DNA of 64,000 nucleotides from Neopestalotiopsis rosae (lineage: Eukaryota; Ascomycota; Sordariomycetes; Amphisphaeriales; Sporocadaceae), in the NCBI GenBank assembly GCA_023078685.1, contig JALGAS010000002.1:6634001-6698000 (forward strand), given 5' to 3'. This document shows positions 48,609 to 61,200 of the stretch, in pieces (the stretch's first letter is position 1; each line of letters begins with the position of its first letter). Made by a program: the position numbers and the translations under genes. The notes beneath the pieces were generated by a model. The model saw only the letters and a program-made list of their open reading frames with translations, was not told where the DNA came from and did not search any database.

Positions 48609-51231
48609 ATGAGTCCAGCCAACTTGAACTGGCAGGACTTCAGAGCTGCCCGTAACCCGTAAACCCCGACCTCCGGACGATACTTCGAGAAACAGCTTTC
48701 AGCTAAACTTCGTCCTGCACTTGCAACTGCACGCGATCTGCCAAATCGACCCCTGCTCTGCTCCCACGGTCTTTCAAACCTTCGCTGTAAACCCTCGTGA
48801 CTGCGGGAACCTCGTTTCCCGCAGCAAAGGTCGAAGTGGCAGACCCAGATCCCACGTCCACATCCACCCCATCCGCCTCCGACGACCCATCCCTCCCGCC
48901 GACACCTAATATTCCTCTCGACACTGTCTTCTCTGCCCCTGCCCCTGCCCCGGACGACGCCGAGCCAAGTGCTTCCCGTAGCCCGCAACCTTCTTCCGGA
49001 GACCAAATCGATTCCCAGCCGTGCCCGCCGACATCACCACCTACCACCAGACAAGTATTGGGCCGGAGAAGACGGGCATCCGACGGCGACGATTACGCGC
49101 CCCAAGAGCTCGGCTCCGGGCACCCAGAAGCTTCGGCTTCTCGAAATATAATTAGAACACAAGCCGATACCAAGCGCCGACGTGCCAACGAGACCATGTA
49201 TACGGATGTCGACCCAGCGAGTGCGTCTAATGGTACCTCAAAGGCATTTGCGAATGGGAAGATGAGGATATCACCAACATCAAGTACCAATGGAAACCAC
49301 AAACCTGCCGCCACGAATGGTTCCTCCAAAATCCGGGCGCCAGACACCTACTTTGGCCATGACCGCGAAGAAGTGACCCGGATATTGATCCAGGCTCTGT
49401 CGGATATGGGCTACCAGGACGCAGCTGAAAGCGTTAGCAAAGACAGTGGCTTCGAACTGGAGAATCAGACAGTATCAGCCTTCCGCAGTTCCATTCTTGA
49501 CGGAGCTTGGGCTCAAGCAGAGGACTTGCTCACAGGTGCGACCTCGGCTGACAGCAGGCAAACCCAGGGTGGCAACGGATTAGTCCTATCTCACGACGCG
49601 GACCGAAGTCTCATGAGGTTCTGGATAAGGCAGCAGAAATATCTCGAGCTTCTTGAAGAGAGAAATACTAGCCGCGCACTGGCCGTGCTGCGGAATGAGG
49701 TTACACCACTCTATCAGGATCCGCAAAAGCTGCAATTCCTTTCAAGTCTTCTCATGTGCCCAAATCCTGCAGATCTCAAAGCAACCGCAAATTGGGATGG
49801 CGCATATGGAACGTCGCGCCAGATTCTTCTGTCTGAACTATCAAGTATGAGGCCCCTTTATAATATCATTTGTGCCCACATAATGTGTCGACAATGAGCA
49901 ACTTATACTAATCATGGTGAATAGAGTGTATCTCGGCATCAGTCATGCTTCCGGAGCACCGTCTAGCAGTCCTGCTTCAGCAAGTCAAGCAGAACCAGAT
50001 TGGCATGTGTATGTACCATTCCAGTTCGGATTCGCCGTCACTCTACTCGGATCACGCCTGTGATCGGCGACAATTTCCCTCCGAAACTGTGATCGAGCTC
50101 GACCACCATGAAGATGAAGTTTGGCAGGTGGCTTTCTCGCATGATGGAACGAAGCTGGCGAGCTGTGGCGGCGATCGTCAAGTCATCATATATGATGTAC
50201 CTTCTTTCAAAGTTCTCCACACGTTGGGAGAGCACGATGGTGGTGTTGGTAATGTGGCTTGGAGCTGGGATGACTCCATGCTGGTAACATGTTGCCAGAA
50301 AAAAGAGGCCCGTTTATGGGATACAACTGTGAGCTATTCTCCACCCTGGCATATTCATGAAAACATAGGCTCACATGTGCGCGCAGACGGGTGCACTACT
50401 CAGGACAATAAAAAACTTCTCCGAGCCCGTCAGCAGTTGCGTATGGGCGCCAGATAATCAATCATTCATTCTAGGCTCGCTCGATAAGGAGCAATCGCTT
50501 TCACAATGGGATATACATGGTCAAAAGATTTTGGATTGGCTGCCGCACCACAGAGTTGAAGACCTGGCGGCATCCCCAGATGGGCGATGGCTGGTTGCTA
50601 TGGACGACCAGAACCATATACACATTTACAACTTCAGGAAGAGGGACCTTGAATACTCAATCGACCTTCAGACTAGGTTGACGTCGGTCAGTATCAGTGC
50701 CGACTCACGGTTTGTGCTCATCAACCACAAGAACGCCGTGGCACAGTTATTCGATCTCGCGCTCAAGGAGCCTGTGCAAAGTTACACCGGACACACTGGC
50801 GGCGAGTTTATTATCCGCACCGCTTTTGGAGGAGCCAACGAGAGTTTTGTTATCAGTGGCAGTGAAGGTAACAGCCATTCACCCTGTGGAATTCGAATAT
50901 TCAATTGTTCCTAACTGACGCTCCGTGTTAGACGGTACTATCAACATCTGGCATAAAGCTACTGCCATGCCTGTGGTAAAGCTCTCTGGCCATCAACCTA
51001 GGACAAACGCTGTGGCATGGTGTCCTACCGATCCATGCCTGTTTGCTTCTTGCGGCGACGATGGCAAGATCAAAATGTGAGTTCATCGCCGTATCGTTTG
51101 GAAGAGTTTCGGTGTGTTCTGACTGAACGGATAGTTGGTCGAATGATGAGTGGGCACGAAAGCAGCGTATCGGCCACGAGAGCGTCCATGATCATATGGG
51201 CTGGCACACATCACAATCGAGGGTCGATTAA
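48609..51231 (+). CDS. GID7: WD40 protein of the GID/CTLH E3 ligase (Gid7/WDR26)
   Basis: Six-exon model: 48609-48651, 48825-49844, 49925-50328, 50387-50867, 50932-51076 and 51135-51231, 729 aa. Gid7/WDR26 is the WD40 subunit that multimerises the GID ubiquitin ligase, which removes gluconeogenic enzymes in yeast. Exon 2 has no in-frame ATG at its start: an in-frame TAA lies at 48788, so I infer a short first exon from ATG 48609 with a 173-nt intron (GTAACC..CCGCAG). A fallback start is ATG 49196. After a Ser/Pro-rich region of about 180 residues come LisH (EEVTRILIQALSDMGYQDAAESV) and CTLH segments (residues about 190-340). Seven-blade WD40 repeats follow, e.g. DEVWQVAFSHDGTKLASCGGD and DGTINIWHKATAMPVVKLSGH. 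The C-terminus ends soon after the last blade (KIWSNDEW). Exon 1 is the only tentative part. Confidence 0.85.
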
Positions 51232-53033
51232 GATTATGCGCAGTTCGATACGAGGGAGACACATTGTGCTCTCAATGCATTATTATAGGCGTTTCACGGA
51301 TTCGGATCAGTGTGGCGGCACCATACTCGGCGCTTGACCGTATTGCATTTAAACACGCAACTCTTCATCTTCAAGTATTCTGATTTAAAGGCGCATATGT
51401 GCTTGAGATGAGCAGCACAGCTTTGAGGATTCATAGGGCCATGGTATGGTGTGAAATGGTATATCCTTACATTTAGGATTCTTGGATGTTATAGAAATGC
51501 TGTACATTGTCAAAGTCATCGTGGCGATGCGGCACAAAGGACACACCTTGTTCGTGGGTTGAGAAGGTATTGACATGCATGATATGGATGTATATTTTAT
51601 TTCGTACAGCGTTTTCGCGAACTAGGCATCTCTCAATAAAGTCGCCTTCCAGGTGAAGATTATTGTTGTTCATAGTCGTGGTCGTCGTCAGCGTAGTGTC
51701 CAGGTGACGAGGCTTTTCAGGCACCCGAATTCTGTCTTGTTGCCCAACCGAGCTAGTACCTAAACCAGGTAATGGCATTTTATTGACACAAGCAGACAGA
51801 TTTTCTGTATTAAGTAGAGTTGCTGAGTGGTGACAAGGCGAAACAGTTGAAATTGAAGATTCCCTACGTTTCACAGCCCCACCAAAAGCCTGTCTGGGAG
51901 CCCAACGATGTAGATCCATGCAACGAGTTCCAGTGCCGGCATATTGACAAGTGTGGGATATGAGGCAGCCATTTAATTATGTGTCGAGTCGGTCGCGGCA
52001 ACTGAGTATATTTGCCACAAGTGGCTGACCAGCCGGCCAGTGCTTTGCAAGGCAAGTATCTTGAAGCACTACATATACTCATCCACGGGGCAAAGCAGTG
52101 TTCAGACATGAAGAATAAACATGCAAGAGTTGGTAACATGATACGTGTGTCACAAGTGCGCCCTCCATGTATAACCAGGAGGCATCCCTGCTGCGCCTCC
52201 ATTCTCACTCCCATTTCGCTGTGCTTTTTGCCTTCCCCTCCACCCTAGACTGTCAAGTGCTGGCAGGGTACTACTGGTTTTAGTTAGTCTCGTCCATGAT
52301 CCGCCTCTGTAGAGTCTGGCCTGAACCCTGAATGAAGCCTGGGCTGGGCTCCTGGCTGCTCCCAGAGCTGCTACCTTACCTTATGCCCGCCTCCCATGCC
52401 CATGCCAATCCCTCCCCCAGCCCATCGCAGCCCAGTACAACTGCCATGAGGTTTGCGATCCAATCCAATGTGAATAAAAACAACCTGTGATACCTTTTCA
52501 ACGTCACACCCCTTTCTCCAAAATATCAAAAATCAAAAATCAAAAACTTAGTTTTCCTGCTATTTTGTTGCCATCGAACTGTTTGAACTGTGTTCCTCAT
52601 TTTTCGAGATAATCCTGATCTTTATTTACTGTCTGCTGCGCATGCAATAACAACCAGAGGACCGTAACGAAGCCACTGCAAAGACCTGACTGGGCCAACC
52701 AAAAAACCTGTGCCATCTGCATCAGAGCTACAGACAACTGACGTCGGTCGACCCGAGCGACGAACGAACCCAACTACCCACTAACTACCTAGTCAGATAC
52801 CAACTGGGCTACCTAGTACCTACCCCTAGCCACCGATAGCGATTGATCCCGCGCTGCTGCTGCTGCTGTTGCTGCATATTGCCTTTGCTGTTTGGAAACT
52901 CTCGAGGCAGCACACCGAAACATCAAGGAACAAGACAGACAACAACAAATCCCTCGATCACTTGTTGTCTCTCCCTTTTTTGTTCATTTCTTGTCTCTTC
53001 CTTTCCGCAACAACCACATCTGCTCTTTTTATC
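51232..53033. other. Intergenic, GID7 3' end to VPS1 leader
   Basis: About 1.8 kb with no supported gene. The right end is the VPS1 promoter and 5' UTR: an AT-rich run at about 52500-52640, then a CTACCTA-rich tract (about 52775-52835), then a CTG run (52853-52874). Frames at about 51385-52250 look random. Confidence 0.55.
52853..52874. repeat. CTG trinucleotide run upstream of VPS1
   Basis: Near-perfect CTG units (one CTGTTG interruption) occur about 160-180 bp before the VPS1 start codon, probably in its 5' UTR. Confidence 0.75.
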
Positions 53034-55440
53034 ATGAGCGAAACCATCGTCACCCCGGGAGGTATCTCGGATCCTGCCCTTATCAAGTACGTGGCCCCTT
53101 TGCTTGCTTTGCTTGTATGTGCTGTTGTGGTCGGTCTGTCTGTTGGTTTCTCCTTACCGCAGGGGACGACGACACCGGCGGCGCAACTCGCAAAAGTTGC
53201 CCTGCATCGCTGCTCCGTTGACGCCACATGCTGTCACCAGCTACGATGGCGCATAGCGACAGCGTTCTTGTTCTCCCACCTCCATCATCTTGGGTTTGAC
53301 CCCTCTTGCTAACGGCGGTATGTATCCAGGCTCGTCAACAAGCTTCAAGATGTCTTCGCGACTGTTGGTGTCAACAACCCCATCGATCTCCCGCAAATAG
53401 TAGTCGTCGGATCCCAGTCGAGTGGTAAGAGTTCCGTACTCGAGAACATTGTGGGTAGAGATTTCTTGCCGCGAGGCTCTGGTATTGTCACGAGACGACC
53501 CCTCGTCCTCCAGCTCATCAACCGGGCACCCTCTGGACAATCAAATGGCGTCAAGGAGGAGCTCGTCGACTCGACCGACAAGGCCGCCAACCAGGACGAA
53601 TGGGGAGAGTTCTTGCACGTCCCCGGCCAAAAGTTTTACGATTTTAACAAGATCCGCGACGAGATCAGCCGCGAGACAGAGGCAAAGGTCGGCCGGAATG
53701 CTGGCATCTCCCCCGCCCCCATCAACCTGAGGATCTACTCGCCCAACGTCCTCACCCTCACTCTGGTCGATCTTCCCGGTCTGACCAGAGTGCCCGTTGG
53801 CGACCAGCCCCGCGACATTGAGAGGCAAATCCGTGACATGATTGTCAAGTACATCCAAAAGACAAACGCCATCATTCTCGCTGTCACCGCTGCCAACATT
53901 GACTTGGCCAACTCGGACGGTCTGAAGCTGGCGCGCGAGGTCGACCCCGAGGGACAGAGGACCATTGGTGTTCTGACCAAGGTCGACTTGATGGACGAGG
54001 GCACAGACGTTGTCGACATTCTGGCCGGCAGAATCATTCCTCTCCGCCTCGGCTACGTCCCGGTTGTCAACAGAGGCCAGCGAGACATTGACAACAAGAA
54101 GCCCATCAACCAGTCGCTCGAGGCCGAGAAGAACTTTTTCGAGGAACACAAGGCCTACCGTAACAAGAGCTCCTACTGTGGTACCCCTTACTTGGCGCGG
54201 AAGCTCAACCTGATCTTGATGATGCACATCAAGCAGACTCTGCCCGACATCAAGGCCAGAATCTCGAGCTCGCTGCAAAAGTACACTGCTGAACTAACCA
54301 GCCTTGGTCCTTCCCTACTTGGTAACAACTCAAACATTGTCCTCAACATCATCACAGAATTCACCAACGAGTGGCGGACGGTCTTGGAGGGAAACAACGG
54401 CGAGCTTTCGAGCACGGAACTTTCTGGCGGTGCCAGAATCAGCTTCGTGTTCCATGAGCTGTACTCGAACGGTGTAAAGGCTGTCGATCCCTTTGATATG
54501 GTCAAGGATGTCGATATTCGAACGATTCTGTACAACTCGTCGGGTTCTTCGCCCGCACTGTTCGTCGGCACTACCGCCTTCGAGCTCATTGTCAAGCAGC
54601 AGATCAAGCGACTAGAGGAGCCCAGCTTGAAGTGTGTGTCTCTCGTCTACGACGAGCTGGTGCGAATTCTCACCCAGCTCCTTCAGAAGGCGCTCTACCG
54701 CCGATACCCCCAGCTCAAGGAGACTGTGCACAACGTCGTCATCAGCTTCTTCAAGAAGGCTATGGATCCGACTAATAAGCTGGTCAAGGATCTCGTTGCC
54801 ATGGAATCCGTTTACATCAACACTGGCCACCCCGACTTCCTTAACGGTCACCGAGCAATGGCCATTGTCAACGAGAGACACAATGGCGCAAAGCCCGTGC
54901 AGGTTGACCCCAAGACTGGCAAGCCCCTTCCGGCCTCAGCCACCCCAGCCCGGGCTGCTAGCCCTACCGTTCCGGAGGGGATGGAGCAGGGCAACGGTGG
55001 TTTCTTTGGCAGCTTCTTTGCCGCCAAGAACAAGAAGAAGGCTGCGGCCATGGAGGCTCCACCTCCCATGCTCAAGGCTTCCGGCACTCTGTCTGAGCGC
55101 GAGAACATCGAGGTTGAGGTCATCAAGCTGCTCATTTCATCCTACTACAATATTGTCAAGAGAACAATGATTGACATGGTCCCCAAGGCGATCATGCTCA
55201 ACCTTGTCCAGTACGTTGAGAACCACAATCCCCTGATCAAAAGTTATAACATTTTGCTAATGAATTCGCAGGTTCACCAAGGATGAGATGCAACGAGAGC
55301 TCCTAGAGAACATGTACCGCCAAGACACTCTGGACGAGCTCCTCAAGGAGTCCGACTACACTGTCCGCAGGAGGAAGGAGTGCCAGCAAATGGTTGAGTC
55401 GCTCAGCAGGGCAAGCGAGATCGTCAGCCAGGTTCAGTAA
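53034..55440 (+). CDS. VPS1: Dynamin-like GTPase Vps1
   Basis: Three exons, 53034-53086, 53330-55210 and 55272-55440, with introns of 243 and 61 nt, give 700 aa. Vps1 is a dynamin-related GTPase acting in Golgi-to-vacuole sorting, endocytosis and peroxisome fission. The GTPase domain (1-300) holds the P-loop GSQSSGKS (45-52), a DLPG switch (in [11 protein letters not shown]) and TKVD (in [13 protein letters not shown]). The middle and stalk regions follow, then a variable insert (about 540-610: Pro/Ala-rich and [17 protein letters not shown]), then the GTPase effector domain from about 620 ([36 protein letters not shown]). There is no PH domain or proline-rich tail, which places it with Vps1. 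The start [20 protein letters not shown] spans intron 1. Length is normal. Confidence 0.96.
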
Positions 55441-56924
55441 ACTCGCAAATCAGAGAGAAAGACGCGATACATGTGAGGCGCATGCTCCTCGCTTTTGTAG
55501 AACAATCGTGAGCACTTCAAAGGCTTGCTCGGGCATAAATGGTGTTTTGAGCTTTTGGTAGAACGAAAGGCTCGGGGAGGAAAAGAGTGCTTCATCTTGA
55601 TACCCAGCATTTCTTTTCGATAACCACGATAATGAACGAAGCCGGTTGGTGAAGCACGTGGCATGACTGTGCAGCATTTTCTCATGAACTGAGACTGTGG
55701 TACATCTCGCAAGAGGATGAGCCCAAAAGACTTGCCGTGGCCAGAAAGTCGTTGCACAAGCTTTCTTCTGCAAATAGAGGAGCAACAACCAACAACCAAT
55801 TTGGCTGTGGGGGCGGAAGGGAGAAAGATTGAAGACTATAAAGATTTGAGAATGGATGAAAGTATGACTTATCGATAATGAAATTGGGGCAAAGGAAAGG
55901 GAGTTGTTATTTTCCCACACAACCACCACGTCAATTGTATTCACAGCCCACGATTTAGAGTAAGGAGGCTTTGCTTAGGTTTTGTGTTTTTTATTTTGGT
56001 AGATGAAGATGACAATACAAAAAGACACCACTATACTAGCATCTACTACTTTATTCTTGGACTATGTGATCAGAAATGGATGGTTTAGTCATAATGAGTC
56101 CATGTATCTATCTCTTTACTCGTTTACAGAAGGGGAACAGGGCTACATAATACTGGCATTTGATATTATCGACACATCTAGGTTACTGATTTACTTATAT
56201 GTTGTTAAAGCATTCTGCGCACCTCTGGAGAGCGATATACAGCACTAGCAAAGCCACCAGCAAACACAATCATATCCAATGATGATTATTTGTGATTCTA
56301 TTAATTATTTTTGCTATGTACTTTGGCAACTTCTTCAATCAAGGCTGCCCTCAATCATATCAAACACCATTTTTCGTTCCTTATTTTCCACTGGAAGATG
56401 AAAACGCTCATGGGAACACCTCTTGCGTCCTCCATCCTATTGCGCAATGCTATGCTTAAATCCGAGGATATCACTCTCTTTTTGATCACCCCTCCTTCTC
56501 TTCGTGTGAATGAATGCCAAGCATCAGGACCCGAGAAGAATGCCCAAGTCCCACTCGCTGATCCAACACCGTGCTATGAATATGCAATCAATATCATCTC
56601 CTCAACACGAATGTTCCTAAACCAGTACCGCCATGAATATTTTGCTGATATGAATGAACATGCTTGAAAAATCCGATTTTCTGATGTAAATGCTAGTCCG
56701 AGATGACCTGTAGCTAAACCTGCCATTTGGCGCAGGCCGTGACTTTCTCTCGATGATGCGCCGTAACTATGATATATGCTTTGTTTTTTTTTTCTTTTTG
56801 AGGGGAGGGTATGGTTCGTCTAGTGCGACGCCTGTACGCACATCGACATTTGCTGAATGTGTGCCACCAAAATCGAGACTTGGAAGACGTCCTTGGTGTC
56901 CAGCAAAGGTGAGTTATGCTTGAA
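55441..56924. other. Convergent 3' intergenic region, AT-rich
   Basis: VPS1 and the nmrA-like gene both end here. Sequence from about 55990 to 56700 is clearly more AT-rich than the neighbours. Frames up to about 160 codons show no family features. A T-run lies at about 56783-56798. No RNA gene or element is recognisable. Confidence 0.55.
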
Positions 56925-58286
56925 CTAGGCAAGCCACTGCTCCTCATCACGCTTGAGACCTCTCATGACGAGGCCCTCGTCAATGGACTCGTCGCTATCT
57001 GGCTCTTCGTCATCCAAGGCGGGGACCTCGTTCTCAGCTGGCTCTTCGTACTCCTCATCGTCGAACATCCAGGTCTTGCCATTGGCTTCTTCCTCGAGGG
57101 GAAAGATTTCTCCCGCATATTCTTCCAAGCCTCTGGGGCCTTCCCACAGAGCCAAAGCGCTATCCGGGCAACTGTCCTCGAGGACACGGTCACCAAAATA
57201 TGGCGGTTGCTTCTCCGCATCCGGATTTGTCGGGGAAAAGAGCTGCTCCAAAGCAACCAGCTGATCCCGGTAGCCCTCTGGAATTTTGCACTTTACTTCG
57301 ATCGGGCCCCTATGGTACGTGACTGGTCTATCAAGTCCCTTTGCGAAAGCCTGGCATGCCTCGAGAGGAGTCAGGTACTCGTAAGCCAGCGCAATGCGCT
57401 TGCCATTCCATTTTGAGGCTCCGTCCTTGAAGAGCTGCAAGATTGCCGGGCCGACATCGTGCTCAGCATCGAGCCATGGGAGTTTGGCGTCAGGATGGAA
57501 TGGGGCTTGCCACACAAAGGATCCGTCAGGCTGAAGATCCATGCAGAAGAGCGGGTAGGCCAATGAAGTAAAGTTGTTGTTGTAAATACCAGTGTAGACA
57601 AAGGTCGCTGGCAAGCCTATTTGACGAATGTACTCTTCCACTCTGTGCTTGGCCGACCAAAGAGGTAAAGAGGGCCACTCGGAGTTGTATGCCGCGTGAT
57701 CAGGCATCGAAGAATAGATAAAGTGCTGAACCTTTACTCTTTTCGCAACGTCGGCGATTGCCTCGCCTATCTGAACCTCATTGCCATAGAATGTCGTGTT
57801 GATAAAGGCTAGTTGTGCCCCGCAGAACACTTGCGAGATGAGGTCCTCATTAACGACGATGCCGGGAATGTGGCCATTGGCAGTGACATCTCTGTTGTCG
57901 TCGGGCTTTTTCCGTATGTACAATTCTCCCACGAAGACTGTGACGTTGGGATTGGTGGAAACCTCGGTGGCAATGACGCCCTCGAGATTCCGTAGCTGTG
58001 CGCGAACCTTGTAGCCCACTGCAGTGGCTATCCGAATCAACGAAGCTGCTTGACGACCACTTGCGTTGATCACAGCGATTGTCTTGTCTGGGGTAGGCAT
58101 TGAGCGCTTGAGTGGTCGGAAACTTAGAGAATTATTCCTCGACATGGACAAGATAGGCGAAGATTCCGAGTAAGAAGAGCGCGTGTGCTTGTGTCTTGTC
58201 ACTGCTCTGGGCGAAGCATTGGCATGTTCCGAAGGGACCGTCCTGATGACCAGGTCGGTCCGGATGGGAATTGGCGCAGCAGGCAT
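56925..58286 (-). CDS. nmrA: NmrA-type nitrogen metabolite repression regulator
   Basis: A single exon encodes 453 aa. NmrA is an atypical SDR-like protein that binds the GATA activator AreA/NIT2 and blocks it when nitrogen is plentiful. It also senses the NAD+/NADP+ state. The Rossmann motif reads NASGRQA (74-80) in TIAVINASGRQAASLIR, very like Aspergillus NmrA NATGRQA. Further family segments are VFVGELYIRK, QHFIYSSMPDHAAYN, GLPATFVYTGIYNNNFTSL and CPDSALALWEGPRGLEEYAGE. The C-terminal quarter is acidic (DDEEYEEPAENE; DDEEPDSDESIDEG). An N-terminal extension of about 60 residues precedes the domain, rich in Ser, Arg and Thr. A second in-frame ATG at 58100 would give the usual short form of 391 aa. 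No membrane segment or signal peptide. Confidence 0.92.
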   Translation of the reverse strand: MPAAPIPIRTDLVIRTVPSEHANASPRAVTRHKHTRSSYSESSPILSMSRNNSLSFRPLKRSMPTPDKTIAVINASGRQAASLIRIATAVGYKVRAQLRNLEGVIATEVSTNPNVTVFVGELYIRKKPDDNRDVTANGHIPGIVVNEDLISQVFCGAQLAFINTTFYGNEVQIGEAIADVAKRVKVQHFIYSSMPDHAAYNSEWPSLPLWSAKHRVEEYIRQIGLPATFVYTGIYNNNFTSLAYPLFCMDLQPDGSFVWQAPFHPDAKLPWLDAEHDVGPAILQLFKDGASKWNGKRIALAYEYLTPLEACQAFAKGLDRPVTYHRGPIEVKCKIPEGYRDQLVALEQLFSPTNPDAEKQPPYFGDRVLEDSCPDSALALWEGPRGLEEYAGEIFPLEEEANGKTWMFDDEEYEEPAENEVPALDDEEPDSDESIDEGLVMRGLKRDEEQWLA

Positions 58287-61200
58287 GGCTGGTTATATGA
58301 GTGCGCAGGGCCAAAAAAAAAAAACCAACAAGATAGCCACAAAAAAGTTGGTTTTGCCTTTTTGTTGGTTATTTCGGCGAGAATAACAGGGTAATAGAGA
58401 TATCGCAATCCCAACGCGCGCGTGTGCCTAGGGAGGGGCGCGAACAGATATCAAATATGATGATTGTCTGGGAAAATGCGGCTTGACGTCGGGACGATAC
58501 CAAGGGGGAATCCGGGGAGTATCACCGGATCAGGGTGTATACGTCTGACAAGGACCAATCAAGGAAGAAGCCGGTGTGCCGCTTTGACGAAAGGTTGTCG
58601 TCTGGGAATAGCAAACCCCAGCTTATCGCAAACGTGTGAGCACGCGGCAAAGCAAAAACGAAGCACGTCGTCTCCCGCGGTAAACTGCAGTTGGCAGGCT
58701 GATACTCACCGGGCACGCGATCCGGTCTGTGGAGTACCAATGAGAGGAGCTCGAAGGCGTTGAGAAGTGGAAAGGCGTGCTGCAGTTCCAAGGGTCCAAT
58801 GGTGCGTTAGCTAGGGGATATAGGTTTTTGTGACGGCCGATAGTGATGCTGCAGGCCGAGTCATCAGATGCCAATGGCCTTATCGGTGTTCCTTAATACA
58901 AGCTACGCCTGGTCTGGTCGGTATGTACTGTAGGCGGTACTGTAGCTGTAGGTCGACGGGCAGTGTTGGCAGATCAGATTGGCAGGCAATCCCTTTTGGC
59001 GGGGAATAAGAAGCCGCAACCAAAAAAAGACCTGGCTCTTTTTTTCGAGTGCGTGTGCAAGAGAGAAAAAAAGAAGGTCAGCCACCACCGGAACTGGGGC
59101 CGTAACACCACTTTTTTGGGGCCCTCAGGTCCTTCCTTCTCTTTCTTTTGCGCCGGAACGAGCAATGCCAGAGACAAGTTGAATATTGGCAAATATAGCA
59201 GGGTGGGTGCTAATTAGGTGGCCTGGAATTTTGGTATTGCCTTGCAAAAATGATTGATCTTGGGAGAAAAAAAAAATGAAAGGACGTCGTGAGTTGTGTA
59301 GCGAGGCGACGAGGACTTTTTCTTTGGAGTCGCTCAACTTTTTTTTTTCTCTGTTCCCTCCAGGCGGGTGCTCCGTCGATAGGGTCCCCGATAATAGGTA
59401 ATAGGTACAGACGGACCTAAAAGCAAGTGGGATGATTGCGATATTGCGCCTGATGTGATTTGGGATCCACACTGGGGTTTAAGCCAAGCGCGATCCAATC
59501 GGGTCTTACAGCGGGGAGGACGTGAATAAATGGCAGCAGCAGAATGGATGTTTGCAGCGGCCAAAAAACCCAAAAGCTGTCTGACGAGACCTAGGTTCTT
59601 GTTGATAGACGAGTAGAGCAAGACGGAGAGGAGACAGAGTGCGCGTGCAGTCGCAGTCTCAAATATCGGCAGGGCAGTCCGATCGAACGGTAGGTACACA
59701 CGCAGGGGCGGTGAAGATGATATCAGCAGGTTTCTTGAACGTTTTGTGCAACTCCCGGGTGATGATTAGCCGGACTTGCTTTGACGGGGTGGGTATGGAG
59801 AAAAGGGCCGTCTGTCTGCCTGTCAAAGAATGTTATATCCGCAAAGTGAGAAATAAATACTGCGCATATATCTTTCTTTTTGTTTGTTTGTCGGCTCTGG
59901 TCTGGGGGGCCGTATCTATGGTCAATAACCGCGAGCGGATGCGGAAGATTGCTAGCGACCTAGAGTATTGTTTTTGATCATAAGCCAAGCCCGCGACCTA
60001 GATCTGGGGCAGGGCGCCGTTTTGCGTGCGTAGGCAGAGAGAAAGTGAGAGACGGGCGATGGCCGGTCTGGTTGTATGGAGTTATGAAGTTATGACGTGT
60101 AAGTGAATGGCCGCCAAAAGTCAAGGGGTCGCGTCCAGATAGAAATAGAGTTAACAGAATGCCGGTCCTTCTTATCGGGATAATGTGCAACGATGCTTTT
60201 AGCGTAAGCCGGTGCTCACAAACGGGTTGTAAGTAGTAGAGTGAGTAGCAGTAAGTACTCTGGAGCTTGATGGCCGCCTGCGAAAAGAGAAAAGAGACGG
60301 GTTGCGCGCGACTCGGTGGCGTCAGTCGTTATGCCGGGTTCAAGTCCAGTTCTCGATAATCAAAGTCCCAATACAAGGCTCTAGATGATTCCTTTGCAAA
60401 AAGTTCCAACGAAGACGATAAGGGGGTAAGATGTTGTTAATGGAGTAGTAGACTTTTTGGGGGTCCTGGTTGCTCAGATGATGTGGGTGGCAGTAGTTGT
60501 AGCAGTATGTAGGCCGACCGGGTGTAAGTCCGTAGCGCAGCTGCGATTCACGATTCAGGGTCGCAGTTTGCAGCTTATTACAGTCCGGAAAGGCAAGGCA
60601 AAAAAGGCAGGGTCCAGTTCGTCAAGTCCGTCAGGATCCCTTTTTTGATGGTCTGTGTATATCAATCAGGAGACAGACACTCCGAAAAAAAAAGAATGTG
60701 CACGGCGCATCAAATGCAGGTTCTGGGCTTGTGAATGATGAAATACTACATAGATAGAGAGATGACATGACAGACGCACTCCATCTCTGGATACATGGTA
60801 CCTAGGTTGGAAATTCATTCAACCAAATTTCCTCCCAACCCGCCAGACAGGCACGTTCGATTGGGTATACCACCTCATCGATGTAGGGGAGTAAAGTCTG
60901 GTACCTCGTACATTACGGGCTGGGCGGGCGGCGGTACGGAGAAGGGGAGAGCGCAATTAGGTAAGAGAAAGCGGGCGGTTGGCTGGTCTGCTAGCCACAA
61001 ATTGGCGGTTTTGCGTCAACGTGCCTGAGATTTGACAATGCGCTGGGCTATTTGCTTGTGCTTGCTGGGCCTGGGCTGGCAAATCTGGCTACCTCGTTGC
61101 TGAAGGAGGGGCTCTTTAGTGGAAGGAATTTGGGGGCGTGTTCTAGGTCTCTGGGTTTCGGGGTGCGCCTGCGCAAAGCCTTGATCGCTACTGGCTTCCA

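Noticed and set aside
53541..54278. 245-codon minus-strand frame within VPS1
   Set aside because: It is a shadow of the GTPase domain coding strand.
59639..59977. 112-codon frame with one hydrophobic segment
   Set aside because: It stands alone with no homology I recognise, and the hydrophobic run comes from T-rich sequence.
60338..60362. GGGTTCAAGTCC resembling a tRNA T-arm
   Set aside because: Stem pairing fails at two of five positions and no acceptor or D-arm partner is seen.
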